Of a DNA stretch of 64,000 nucleotides, positions 19,073-29,355 are shown in pieces (positions within the stretch are counted from its first letter, which is position 1; every line of letters begins with the position of its first letter). The notes beneath the pieces are model-generated. The model was not told the DNA's origin, did not search any database, and worked only from the letters and a program-made list of their open reading frames with translations. A program made the translations under genes and the position numbers. Origin of the DNA: DATMNR01 sp963702765 (GTDB lineage Bacteria; Chloroflexota; Ktedonobacteria; Ktedonobacterales; Ktedonobacteraceae); the NCBI GenBank assembly GCA_963702765.1, contig CAVPEB010000053.1:1-64000 (forward strand), in the 5' to 3' direction.

Positions 19073-19227
19073 TTGTTTATATCTCTTATGAAATTGGCTA
19101 GAAACATTGAATGAGAGAAGTGTAACCGGAATGAGATGCGCAAAACATCGGGAGGATTTCGCATTTGGGGGAGGAATTTTTGGCTTTTTGGACCAAGCTG
19201 CTATGCGAAGAAATACCTATAGGGTGC

Positions 19228-22200
19228 TCAGGCCAGTTCGTGCCTAATGGCAAAGGCTGCGGCGGCTGCGCGATTTTCGCTGCTCGTTTTGTTGAAAATG
19301 TGAGTGAGGTGATGGGAAACCGTTTTTTCGCTAATATTTAACGCCTGAGCGATCTCGCCGCTGGTCAGTCCTCTGGCTACCAGACGCAACACCTCGACTT
19401 CCCGCGCAGTCAGCCCGGCAGGATACGTTGATGCAGTCGAGTGCGTAGACGATGAACTGGTGGCAGGTGCAACAATAGATGTACCTATCGCATTACCATG
19501 AGCGGTGAAAGCCTGCTCCGGTGTCATTCTACGTCCTGCATCCCACGCAACTGTAAAATCCTTCTCACTTAACTGAGTACGTGCGGTGGCCATTGAGCGC
19601 TTGTAGTCTGCGCGCTCAATGGGAGGGATGGATACACGAATGGTTTCTCGCAGAGCATCCGCTGCTCCCCAGAGTTGCACGGCCCATGTAAGTTGACCTT
19701 CTTCGGCAGCAATACCTGCCCGTCCTTCCAGACAGACGGCGATCAACCACATGTGGTTCAATTGTGTGGCAATCTCCCGGCTCTCGTCGTAGAGAACGCA
19801 CGCTTCTATTCTCTCGCCTTGTGAAAGAGCAATCTGTGCAAGGATTGCCAACGACTCGGACAACGCTCTGCGTTGTCCTATCTCCCTATAGAGTTGGATA
19901 CTCTTCTCTATCTGCGCACGGGCGCTAGAAAAATCGCCTTGTCTGAAAGCTAGCTGCGCAGATAGGGAATGTACATTCGCTATGCCTTCTTTCTCCCCCA
20001 ATTCATTGTAGAGCGCAAGACCTTCATCTATTAGGGAACTCAGCACTTCCTGATCGCCCTGCGAAACAAAAAGGAGTTGTGCTAGACGCAAGAGAGAAGC
20101 GGCAATACCGCGTTTGTTGCCGAGCTTTCTGTGTATTGCCAGGCTTTCCATGTAGTGGGCACGCGCGCTGTCATACTTCTCTTCCTGAGTATCCAGCAAA
20201 CCTAAGGTGGAGAGCGCCCAGGCGATACGCTCCTCGTCGCCCATCTCTCTCAAGAGGGTCAGTGCTTCTTCCGTCAGTGAACGCGCTGCTACATTATCAC
20301 CTTTCATCATGGGAATAACGCTTAAAAGGAAGAGCGAGAGGGCTGTACCCTGCTGGTCTCCCAGTTCTCGGAACAAGAGCAGGCTTTCGCGGCAGTAGGC
20401 TTCGGTTCGATCGTAATCATTCTGGATGGAGGCGAGCGTTCCTGCGGCAATTAGAGCTTTGGCCCGTGCCTGCGTGGATATCTGAATACCTTCGCTTGCC
20501 GAGAGAGCTTTTTCAGTAAATGTCTGTCCTTCGTTCAGGTGTCCATGCATTTGCCAGAACCGCCGCAATGCTCCTACCAGGCGCATTGCTATCTCCACGC
20601 GATGCTGTGTTTCGTCAGCATCCTCATCCTGCTGTAATAACCAATCCAATGCTGCTCGTAGGTTTTCATGCTCCTGCTCCAGTCGCTCTAACCATATCGC
20701 CTGTTGAGGACCGACCAACTCGCGTTCCGATTCCTCGGCCAGATTCATGTAGTAGACAGCGTGGGCATGGCGGATTAAGCTTTCTTCCCCATTGGCGTCG
20801 AGCATTTCCAGTGCATATTCGCGGATAGTTTCTAACATGACGATGCGTGGTTCGTCTCCTTGCTCGATTTGTCGCAGCAGGCTTTTGTCCATCAGGGAAG
20901 ATACTCCATCCAATACCAACATAGTTCTATCTGGATAGCTGCTATAGAGAGCTTCAATCGCATCTAGTGAACAACTGCCGACGAAGACGGAAATGCGGCG
21001 AAAGAGTTGTTGCTCAACAGCATTGAGCAAGTGGTAGCTCCATGCGATAGTATTACGCAGGGTCTGGTGACGTTCAGGAGCGTTCTGTCTACCACCAGTT
21101 AAGACATTCAATGGGTGGCTCAGGCGTTGGAGAAGCGCCTGTGGTGGAAGCAGTTTAATACGAGCTGCTGCCAATTCAATCGCAAGTGGTAAACCGTCCA
21201 GGCGGCGGCAGATCATGGCGATTGTTTGTACATTGGCGGTTGTAACATCGAAATCGGGCTTAATAGCCATCGCTCTCTGCAGAAAGAGTGCGATAGCCGC
21301 GTATTGTGTGAGTTCATGAACGGGCAATGGCGATGTGCCATCAGGCAGCGCGAGGGGTGGAAGCGGAAATTCATGTTCGCCTGAAAGATGTAGAGCAGCC
21401 CGGCTGGTAACGAGTATTTTCAAACGAGGGCAGGCAACCAGCAGTTCAGCAATATCGGGTGCAGCATCGACTACCTGCTCAAAGTTATCAAGCAGCAACA
21501 GACTTTGCTTTTCCCGCAGAAAGGTTTTCAGATATTCCATATGTTCTGCATGTGGCTGTTGTCTTTCAGCATATCTATGTTGTAGGCCTAATGTATGAGC
21601 AATAGTAGGAATAACCAGTGTAGCATCATTGATTGAGGCCAGCGGTACAAAATACACGCCCTCTCTGAAGGAGTGCAGTAATTCGGCGCCGACTTCAAGG
21701 CTCATTCGTGTCTTACCGATGCCGCCCGTGCCTGTAAGGGTCACAAGTCGCGCGTCCGGACGTTGGAGGAGGGTACATAGGGCCATCAACTCTGGCTCTC
21801 TCCCGATTAAAGTAGTAAGCTGGGCGGGCAGATTGCTGAAATATGTTGAGACGTCCTTCAGTGGAAGCGTATAGTGTTCCGACGACTCTGCAATGCTCGC
21901 TTCCTCAAGAGCCTGGGCAAAGTCCCGGATATGCTCAAAACGTTGTTGGGGGTTCTTTGACAACGCTTTTATTATGACCTGCTCGACGGTGGGTGAGATG
22001 GTCGTAACCCTTTCGCGTAATGAAGGAGGAGGAACAAGCGTATGTTTGATCACAATCTCGGTCATTGTTCCTTGAAATGGACGTTCTCCGCACAGCCATT
22101 CATAGGTCATGATGGCCAGGGCGTATTGATCGCTGGCCGGTAGAGCTTGGGCTTTGAGTTGCTCCGGCGCCATATAGGGAATCGTCCCGGCTGTGTCTTG

Positions 22201-22713
22201 CTGCGGCCCAGTGTGAGAGCGCATCGTAGAGTACATAATGGCGATACTGAAATCACTTAACAACACTTCGTTGTTCCGGCCCAGCAAAATATTCTCTGGT
22301 TTGATGTCGCGGTGTATAAGCTTTTGATCATGCGCGAATTGCAAGGCATCAGCGATTTGTCGTATATAGAGCAAAATCGTTTCGAGTGCGAGACGTGTTC
22401 CCTTTGGGTAACGCTGGCGTAAGTTGCCATTAGGCGCGTATTCCATGACAAGGAAAGGGGTGTTATCTTCTATACCAAAATCTAATATCTGAACAATATG
22501 CGGATGCCGCAAGTGCGCAATGACACGTGCTTCGTGAATGAAGTTTGCCAGGTCATTATCTGTAAGCTGTCCATGCAGCACTTTAATGGCAGCTTGGGTG
22601 TTCAGATGAATATGCTGCCCCCTGTAAACATCGGCAAAATTCCCTCGCCCTATAAGCTGTGTAAGGCGATAGTTGCCGAGTTGCTGCCCGTCGCGCTCTC
22701 CATTATCGGACAT
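19228..22713 (-). CDS. Ser/Thr protein kinase - STAND ATPase - TPR - LuxR fusion
   Basis: A 1161-residue multidomain regulator with start ATG 22713 behind GAGGAGG. Residues ~14-270 are a Hanks-type kinase: glycine loop IGRGNFADVY, Lys44, HRDIKPEN (134-141), DFS (154-156) in place of DFG, and MAPEQ. Residues ~300-620 are an NB-ARC-like ATPase with Walker A GTGGIGKT (329-336) and LLLLDNFE. Residues ~700-1030 are TPR-like repeats, and the last 65 residues are a LuxR helix-turn-helix (LTAREVEVLRLVARGLTSGE). No transmembrane helix is seen, so it is cytosolic. Kinase, signal sensing and DNA binding in one chain suggest a phosphorylation-gated transcription factor. Confidence 0.9.
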   Translation of the reverse strand: MSDNGERDGQQLGNYRLTQLIGRGNFADVYRGQHIHLNTQAAIKVLHGQLTDNDLANFIHEARVIAHLRHPHIVQILDFGIEDNTPFLVMEYAPNGNLRQRYPKGTRLALETILLYIRQIADALQFAHDQKLIHRDIKPENILLGRNNEVLLSDFSIAIMYSTMRSHTGPQQDTAGTIPYMAPEQLKAQALPASDQYALAIMTYEWLCGERPFQGTMTEIVIKHTLVPPPSLRERVTTISPTVEQVIIKALSKNPQQRFEHIRDFAQALEEASIAESSEHYTLPLKDVSTYFSNLPAQLTTLIGREPELMALCTLLQRPDARLVTLTGTGGIGKTRMSLEVGAELLHSFREGVYFVPLASINDATLVIPTIAHTLGLQHRYAERQQPHAEHMEYLKTFLREKQSLLLLDNFEQVVDAAPDIAELLVACPRLKILVTSRAALHLSGEHEFPLPPLALPDGTSPLPVHELTQYAAIALFLQRAMAIKPDFDVTTANVQTIAMICRRLDGLPLAIELAAARIKLLPPQALLQRLSHPLNVLTGGRQNAPERHQTLRNTIAWSYHLLNAVEQQLFRRISVFVGSCSLDAIEALYSSYPDRTMLVLDGVSSLMDKSLLRQIEQGDEPRIVMLETIREYALEMLDANGEESLIRHAHAVYYMNLAEESERELVGPQQAIWLERLEQEHENLRAALDWLLQQDEDADETQHRVEIAMRLVGALRRFWQMHGHLNEGQTFTEKALSASEGIQISTQARAKALIAAGTLASIQNDYDRTEAYCRESLLLFRELGDQQGTALSLFLLSVIPMMKGDNVAARSLTEEALTLLREMGDEERIAWALSTLGLLDTQEEKYDSARAHYMESLAIHRKLGNKRGIAASLLRLAQLLFVSQGDQEVLSSLIDEGLALYNELGEKEGIANVHSLSAQLAFRQGDFSSARAQIEKSIQLYREIGQRRALSESLAILAQIALSQGERIEACVLYDESREIATQLNHMWLIAVCLEGRAGIAAEEGQLTWAVQLWGAADALRETIRVSIPPIERADYKRSMATARTQLSEKDFTVAWDAGRRMTPEQAFTAHGNAIGTSIVAPATSSSSTHSTASTYPAGLTAREVEVLRLVARGLTSGEIAQALNISEKTVSHHLTHIFNKTSSENRAAAAAFAIRHELA

Positions 22714-23797
22714 AGTTGCACCTCCTCACAGGTGCGCTGTTTTGTTGTGTGCATTTTAAATACTTGTCAGCCACCCCATTATAATTGAAACTAGGTAACA
22801 CATCAATACCTGCTCCTCCCAAAGCGGGTGTGGTTTGATCACGCCCTTTTTCATCCTAGTTCAGTCCTCAAAAGCGGAGGACCACCACCGCGTGTTCAAC
22901 GCGATCCCTCAGATGTTGCTTCGTTGGTGTTTTACAGATCAGAAGAACACCCAGAAGATAGGAGATGGCGTAGGGAAGATGATCGACGCACAATAAATTG
23001 CGAACGATGGATTCACCCCAGCTTATGGACGAGCCTTCCAGCTTGACGACACGTATGCCAACGCCTATGCAATCCTAAGCTGCCGCTGCTTGATATAGTG
23101 AACAGTACTGTGACTGCATGTGTGAACTTTCTACTTCTACATAAGTCTTCGAGAACCATCTTATCGTAGCTTTATTTGAGGCGAAAAGGTATGAGTAAAC
23201 TCATCTCAAGAGGGTGATGTTTCTCACAATTGAGATAGTATATATGAGAGGCAAGATGACAAATTGTGTGTAGATTCTAATCTCATCTCGAGAGGAAAGC
23301 TTGCTCAACCGTACAGAACAATGTAACTTCCCGATCGGACGTCCTTAATAGCAAGTAAAGGATCCACTATACGGCTGGATGTATGTATTCAATTTTCGAA
23401 ACGGCTCCCTCGAATGGCTAGTACAGCAATCTACACACATAAAATCATTTCATAGGCTTGCCGAATTTAGGACAAAATTGTGAGGATAAAAGAAGAGGGT
23501 CCAATCGATATGACAATACTAATCTGTGTTGAGGCATTTCATACAGTAAATACACAAGACATTAAAGCATATACTAAGTGAATTGTACCCATCATTGAGG
23601 AACAAGAATGCAGAAACGAGCGAGGTAAACTATATTCGGTTATACGAAGTTTTTTCGTTTGGAATAAGTGTCAATGTAGGAATAAAATGGTAGAAGATTT
23701 GATAATCGCATGGACGGTTTGTTTTTGATACGACTGCCACCCATACAATTAGTCAGAACCTGCTTTTTTCATTCCCACATTGACTACAGAGTGAAGA
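22714..23797. other. 1.1-kb region without a recognised gene
   Basis: No frame with a ribosome site and coding character was found. A motif CTCATCTC(A/G)AGAGG occurs twice (around 23200 and 23282), flanking an A+T-rich stretch. The left end holds the promoter of the kinase fusion. The rest may be decayed sequence. Confidence 0.45.
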
Positions 23798-24049
23798 TTA
23801 GATCCCTTCCTGAACCTCGATAATTTCATCGGCTTCAAGACCGTGAGCCTCACGGTGTACTGTTGCAGCTGCCTCCTTGTTGGGGGCTTCGACAAGACAG
23901 AAAACCTTGCCACTGCCCTCATCAAACCAATACTTCAAGTACTTTACTCCATATTTTTCCTGCGTCTGTACATCTGCTTCGTGCGCGTGCTGAACTGCAT
24001 CTGCGGTCAAACCCTCGACTTTGTGATGGATGTCCATATAAAGTGGCAT
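23798..24049 (-). CDS. DUF4242 family protein (SCO4226-like)
   Basis: An 83-residue ferredoxin-like-fold protein starting at ATG 24049, with AAGGAG at good spacing. It carries the DUF4242 pattern: MDIHHKVEGLTADAV near the start, GVKYLKYWFDEGSGKVFCL in the middle and HREAHGLEADEIIEV at the end. Structures in this family bind nickel; the His residues at the start and end are candidates here. The role in the cell is not known. It stands alone. Confidence 0.85.
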   Translation of the reverse strand: MPLYMDIHHKVEGLTADAVQHAHEADVQTQEKYGVKYLKYWFDEGSGKVFCLVEAPNKEAAATVHREAHGLEADEIIEVQEGI

Positions 24050-24684
24050 TGAAATTCTCCTTTGGTGAGTGTAACAACAATCAAGAAACGTTCGTTCAAT
24101 ATGTGCGACGAATGTACTAACAGAGAAAAATTGAGCAGTCTTTCTGCTCTGTTAACAAGTTGCTCTCCCATGTGTACAATATCGGCGCGGCGACAAGCGG
24201 GAAGTGGAGCATGGTACACCTCGACGCTCTCACACAAAGGATACTTGTGGTTCCCTTCTGCTCACATCGGGGGAATTACCTATATTAGGCTTTCTGTTTC
24301 CCTATCTTGGCAATCGTGATCTCCTTTGCTTGAGTTGTATATTCCGCATTACCCTACTCCATCAATTCGAAGTAAGATCAGGTTCCCTATTACTACTTGT
24401 TTGTCTAGAAAATCAAGAGTTAGCTATGACACCTATTGATTGAGCGTAAACTTGAGGAATAAGAATATAGCGTAGTTTGATGGAGGATAGAAATCCGACC
24501 ACTCTTGGGTATATAGGATGTCTGTTTGATTTCAAGATCTTATTTCTTGCCTCCCGCTACGGCAACAAACAAGGTCACACGATCCTGATCATGCAGAAGA
24601 GTTGTAGGTGTAGCATCGGGGTTTGGACGTACCTTGTTAATGAGAACACGAATGATGCTCATACTTTATAGGGTCGTATCTCAC
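24050..24684. other. Region without a recognised gene
   Basis: About 630 bases between two small minus-strand genes. Short frames on both strands lack ribosome sites and have odd composition. No repeats or clear terminators were seen. Confidence 0.4.
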
Positions 24685-25005
24685 TTACCTGAATTTTTCC
24701 CAAAGCAATTTTTTCAGATCCTCTTGTTCCTTTGGTGTCAGATCGAGCTTGAGCAGTGTATTACGGAAGTGCGCTATTTCATCGGGGAACGTAGCGTCGC
24801 GCAAGCCCTTCATTGAGGCCTCGACCAACTTCTTGTGATGTTCTTCCGCCTCGTGAGCGAGAGTATTCGAGACACGCTTCTCCTCCTGCTCTCTTTTACT
24901 GGCAACTGCTCCACCTCCAGCTAAAAAGCTGAGAGGTCCTTCCTTATGAGCAGCAGCATGCTTTGCTTCTTGCTGGGTCTCCCAGTCTTCCAGACTACTT
25001 GACAT
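24685..25005 (-). CDS. Hypothetical charged helical protein, 106 residues
   Basis: The start is placed at ATG 25005 (MSSSLEDWETQQEAKHAAAH) because AGGCAGG lies upstream and the frame's earlier part looks non-coding. There is a Gly/Ala segment (SFLAGGGAVASKREQEEKR) and then a helical C-terminal half rich in Lys and Glu (FRNTLLKLDLTPKEQEDLKK). No signal peptide or membrane segment. The family is not recognised; length and composition resemble small stress-related proteins, but nothing specific supports a function. Confidence 0.6.
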   Translation of the reverse strand: MSSSLEDWETQQEAKHAAAHKEGPLSFLAGGGAVASKREQEEKRVSNTLAHEAEEHHKKLVEASMKGLRDATFPDEIAHFRNTLLKLDLTPKEQEDLKKLLWEKFR

Positions 25006-25427
25006 AGTATGTACCTGCCTTTCAGCTATCATATAATGGCTACTACTCTTGAGAGGTGATAGTATCCATCCTAAAGAAAAAACACCTCTACTTGCATGAC
25101 TCAATCATTCATGTAGGAATTATAGGGGAGAGACTTCACATTATGCTCACAAACGAGAGCTTCATTCTCCCGATAACATCACAATAATACTGGCCAGACA
25201 GCTTTGTTAGCAACAAAGCAATTCAGGAAAATTTGCAATGATCTCTCCCAAAGTAAAGTTTTTTTCTCCTTCCTTCTATCACTGGCGAACTGTAGTAGGG
25301 CCAGTTATACTAAAGGTAGGAATAGCCTGATATTTCATTACCAGAAAAAACAGAAGTATTCTATGGAAAATAAGGCCGTATATGTAATCGAACTTTGGCT
25401 GTGAACAAGTAAAGGAGATATATCTTT
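25006..25427. other. Intergenic region between divergent genes
   Basis: Contains the promoters for the small minus gene and the metallolyase. A perfect 8-bp hairpin (GCTTTGTT / AACAAAGC) lies at 25202-25220. A T-box leader was looked for because of the LeuA-like gene; no T-box consensus was seen. Confidence 0.4.
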
Positions 25428-26707
25428 ATGTCTGAACAGTACTCTACATCCGGAGGTTCTTTCGAGAAAGACACCCTTATTTATGACTGGAACCAGTTGT
25501 CTCCATTCACCTGCCAGTTCAATACACCCAACTCATTGAATTGAACGATGAAACACTGCGTGATGGCCTTCAATGCCCTTCAGTGTTGCAACCAACATTA
25601 GAACAGAAGCTTCAATTTCTGCGTCTCATGCCTAAACTGGGTATCGACTCTGCCGATATTGGCTATGCAGGAGCCAGTAAGACATCTTTAGATGATGTAG
25701 TTGTTCTGGCAAAGGCCATTAAGGATGAACATTTGCCTGTAATACCTAATTGTGCTGGAAGAACACACGAAGCTGATATCAATCCGATCCTTGAAGCTCA
25801 GCAGCGCAGTGGACAGGCGATCGAAGCCGCGCTATTCATTGGTTCCAGCCCTATTCGTCAATTTGTTGAAGGTTGGGATCTATCTTTTCTTCTCAAAACA
25901 ATAGAGAAAGCTGTTTTGTATGCACGTAGTCACGACCTTTCTGTCATGTTTGTTACTGAAGATACGACGCGTGCATTGCCTGAACATATTGCAGCCATGT
26001 ACCTCACAGCGGCAGAAGCTGGAGCTTCACGTGCCTGTATTTCTGATACAGTAGGGCATGCGACTCCATCAGGAGTTCAGCATCTCGTCGGATTTCTCCG
26101 TGGGCGTCTCCAACAAGCAGGATTCAGTGATCTTAAGCTTGACTGGCATGGTCATCGTGATCGGGGTTTAGATGTTGTAAATAGTATGGCAGCTCTATCT
26201 GCTGGTGCCAGTCGGGTTCATGGATGTGCATTGGGCATTGGCGAGCGTGTTGGCAACACTGCTCTGGACACGTTACTGGTGAACCTGGTACTCGAGGGCT
26301 GGATGGACCAGGATCTCAGCGCTATTGATGAATATTGCAAAGTAGCGAGTGAAATGACTGGTGTGCCTATTCCGCGTAATTATCCTATAGTAGGTGACGA
26401 TGCCTTTGTCACCAGTACTGGTATCCACGCGGCGGCAATACTCAAAGCGCGAGACAAAGGTGATACATGGTTGGAGGATCGCGTCTATAGTGCTATCCCC
26501 GCTTCTCTGGTTGGACGACATCAGACTATTACCATTGGGCCAATGAGTGGTCAAGCGAATGTTGTTGCATGGTTGAAGGATCATCAAATGGAACCAACAC
26601 CTTCACGTATTACGTTGATTTTGAACGCAGCCAAGCAAACCACACATATTCTCAGCGATGACGAGATAATGAGCCTCTTGCAGATTCCATCTCTCGAAGA
26701 GAAGTAA
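25428..26707 (+). CDS. DRE-TIM metallolyase, LeuA/homocitrate synthase-like, with a one-base frameshift near the start
   Basis: The natural start is ATG 25428 behind AAAGGAG, reading MSEQYSTSGGSFEKDTLIYD...LSPFT. One C is missing at 25510-25511, so this frame ends at a TGA shortly after; the rest (LPVQYTQLIEL then 388 residues) runs in the next frame to 26707. DETLRDG, the DRE metal/active-site motif, is followed by a TIM-barrel body with WHGHRDRG (the HxH metal ligands) and LGIGERVGNTALD. These enzymes condense acetyl-CoA with an oxoacid or cleave such products. The regulatory domain of LeuA is absent. No leu genes are nearby. The shift may be a sequencing error. Confidence 0.75.
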
Positions 26708-26709
26708 AA

Positions 26710-26758
26710 GAAACAGGTCGGACTGCACTATATTTCATGGTGCAATCCGACCTGTTTC
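26710..26758. terminator. Bidirectional terminator between convergent genes
   Basis: GAAACAGGTCGGACTGCAC pairs with GTGCAATCCGACCTGTTTC, 19 bp with one mismatch and an 11-base loop. It lies directly after the metallolyase stop and 29 bases from the end of the phosphorylase gene on the other strand. Confidence 0.75.
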
Positions 26759-26786
26759 AGGTTATCTATTATAAATCATGTGTAAA

Positions 26787-29336
26787 TCAACCCCAGCAAA
26801 TCAACCCCATCTCATGTTTACCTGCAAGAGCTGGATGATTTGGCAATACACGTACGCCGTAAGCGATACTGCCGCTAGTTGGAGGTGTCAGATGCAACTG
26901 GTACGAGTACGAACTATCTAACTCTTTTTTTACATACTCCATTGGTAGTGCATGCTGTATGATAATCTTTTCATTTGCAGCTTCACCGTACACCAATTCT
27001 ACAGCTAGGTCTTCAGGTTGAAGTTTATCTGAACGTACCCACGCTCGCACATTGATGCCCTGTCCCAGGCTCAATTGCCCATCGCGTTGTCCCTCTACAT
27101 AGAGTTGCACTTCAGGCCACGCTTGCTTTACTTTGTCTTTCCATGTAGCCAAGCTTCGTACTGCAGCATAATTGTTCCGTTCAATTTCCATGCCATGTTT
27201 AATCTCAGGTACATAAAAACGTTGGGTATATTCTTTTACCATACGACGCATGCTGAAAGCGGGAGCGCAGGTTCTTATTGCTTCTTTCATAGTAGCGATC
27301 CACGTATGTGGAATTCCAGCAGCACCTCGACTATAATACGTTGGAACAATCTCATCCTCGATAATCGAGTACAGTGAGAGGCTATCGGCCTCATCTCGCA
27401 CCTCTGGATCATGATATTCACGCTCCTCGCCAATCGCCCAGCCGTTTTTACCATCGAAACCCTCAGCCCACCAACCGTCAAGAATACTGCAATTTGGAAG
27501 TCCATTGAGCGCGGCCTTTTGGCCACTGGTACCACTAGCCTCGTGAGGACGAATAGGGTTATTGAGCCAGAGGTCCACGCCAGAAACCAGGTAACGTGCC
27601 ATATCAATGTCGTAGTTTTCCAGGAAAATGACCTTACCCCTGAATTCATCGCTGCGAGAGAAACGGTAAACTTGCTCAATCAGAGATTTGCCCGGGCCGT
27701 CTGCAGGATGAGCTTTGCCCGCAAATATGATTTGGACAGGACGTTCAGGGTTGTTGAGAATACGTCTCAAGCGTTCCAGGTCACGGAAAATGAGGGTAGC
27801 CCGTTTATACGTGGCGAAACGACGAGCAAAACCAATGATTAAGGCATCTGGACGCAGCATGTGATCGAACTCCGCCATCTGCGTGGTTCCCTCTCCAAGG
27901 CGAAGGTGATGACGTTTTAGATTTCTACGAGCATAGCTGACGAGTGCCTCTTTCCGCTGCATATGTATATCCCATAGCTCTTCATCAGGTATATCCATAA
28001 CAGAATTCCAGAGATCGGGTTCATCCACATGCTCTTCCCAATCTTCACGCAAGTAGCGTTTATAGAGAGCGTTCAGTTCTGGGGCAATCCACGAAGGAGT
28101 ATGTACTCCATTCGTAACATATTCAATTGGTACCTCATCAGCATCCACACCAGGCCATAAAAACTGCCACATATCCCTGGAGACTGCTCCATGTAAGGCA
28201 CTTACACCATTATGCTGACCAGTGAGGCGTAGCGCCAGCACAGTCATACCATAAGAAGGTCCCCAACCGTGATCTTCACGCGCCACCTCCATAAATTGAT
28301 CGCGTGTTAATCCAAGCTGTCCCCAATACGAACTAAAATATTTGTCTATGAGGTCAAATGAAAAAGTGTCGTTACCAGCGGGTACGGGGGTATGAGTCGT
28401 AAAAAGCGAATTCGCGGCAACTACTTCACGAGCTTCGTTAAAGTTTAGCCCTGAAGCTACCAGTTCTCGACATCGCTCCAAATTTAGAAATGCTGCGTGT
28501 CCTTCGTTGATATGCCATACGGAAGGTGAAATGCCCAGCGCGCGCAACGCACGGACGCCACCAATGCCCAGCACAATCTCCTGAGAAATGCGCATCTCTC
28601 TATCACCACCATATAAGCGAGCTGAAAGTTCACGGTCATGTGGATCGTTAGGCGCGACATCTGTATCCATCAAATATAACGTTATACGTCCAACTTGCAA
28701 TTTCCAAATTTTGGCATGAATTCTCCTGCCGGGCAGTTCGACCTGAATCATTATTTCGTTGCCATCAGGATCGCATGCAGGGATAGCAGGTGCCTCAGAG
28801 AAAAGTAGCTTGTCATAAAATGCCTCTTGTACACCTTCACGAGTCACGCTTTGTCTGAAATATCCTTGAGGATACAAGAAGCCAACACCAATAAATGGCA
28901 GGCCCAGGTCGCTTGCTTCTTTGCAGTGGTCACCCGAAAGAATGCCGAGGCCACCAGAGTAAATAGGTAATGCTTCATGCAATCCAAATTCCGCAGAGAA
29001 ATATGCTATCGAATTGTTTACCAATTCAGGATAATTTTGTGAGAACCACGTTTCTGTACGGGGATGCATGTAGTGATCAAAGTCTCTTAGTACACTATCA
29101 TATTGTTCAAGGTACGTTTCGTTATTTGCTGCTGTTTGAAGGAGATCAGGTTCGACTTCGGTGAGAAAACGAACCGGGTTATGCCCAGCTACCTCCCAAA
29201 GTAATGGATCAAGCTCTTTATACAGTGCAAGAGCTTCTGGATGCCAACTCCACCACAGATTATAAGCCAATTCATAAAGTCTACTGATGCGAGAAGGCAT
29301 GGTAGGAAAGACCGTCACTCGGCCAAAAACTTTCAC
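26787..29336 (-). CDS. glgP: Alpha-glucan (glycogen/maltodextrin) phosphorylase, GT35
   Basis: 849 residues from a GTG at 29336, chosen because AAAGGA lies ~10 bases upstream and the family's N-terminus (VKVFGRVTVFP...LYELAYNLWWSWHPEA) begins there; an in-frame ATG further upstream overlaps the response-regulator end. The PLP-site region EASGTSGQKAALNG and SGGLGILSGDH are present. It releases glucose-1-phosphate from alpha-1,4-glucans in the cytosol and belongs to the shorter bacterial type related to Thermus/Thermotoga enzymes. The Met usual in TSGMKAAL is Gln. It follows a response regulator by 19 bases, so the two are probably co-transcribed. Confidence 0.9.
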   Translation of the reverse strand: MKVFGRVTVFPTMPSRISRLYELAYNLWWSWHPEALALYKELDPLLWEVAGHNPVRFLTEVEPDLLQTAANNETYLEQYDSVLRDFDHYMHPRTETWFSQNYPELVNNSIAYFSAEFGLHEALPIYSGGLGILSGDHCKEASDLGLPFIGVGFLYPQGYFRQSVTREGVQEAFYDKLLFSEAPAIPACDPDGNEIMIQVELPGRRIHAKIWKLQVGRITLYLMDTDVAPNDPHDRELSARLYGGDREMRISQEIVLGIGGVRALRALGISPSVWHINEGHAAFLNLERCRELVASGLNFNEAREVVAANSLFTTHTPVPAGNDTFSFDLIDKYFSSYWGQLGLTRDQFMEVAREDHGWGPSYGMTVLALRLTGQHNGVSALHGAVSRDMWQFLWPGVDADEVPIEYVTNGVHTPSWIAPELNALYKRYLREDWEEHVDEPDLWNSVMDIPDEELWDIHMQRKEALVSYARRNLKRHHLRLGEGTTQMAEFDHMLRPDALIIGFARRFATYKRATLIFRDLERLRRILNNPERPVQIIFAGKAHPADGPGKSLIEQVYRFSRSDEFRGKVIFLENYDIDMARYLVSGVDLWLNNPIRPHEASGTSGQKAALNGLPNCSILDGWWAEGFDGKNGWAIGEEREYHDPEVRDEADSLSLYSIIEDEIVPTYYSRGAAGIPHTWIATMKEAIRTCAPAFSMRRMVKEYTQRFYVPEIKHGMEIERNNYAAVRSLATWKDKVKQAWPEVQLYVEGQRDGQLSLGQGINVRAWVRSDKLQPEDLAVELVYGEAANEKIIIQHALPMEYVKKELDSSYSYQLHLTPPTSGSIAYGVRVLPNHPALAGKHEMGLICWG

Positions 29337-29355
29337 TGAATATGATTCCTTTACT

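Noticed and set aside
22828..23046. 72-codon plus-strand frame rich in Arg and Pro
   Set aside because: No ribosome site and no recognisable domain; neighbouring sequence is non-coding.
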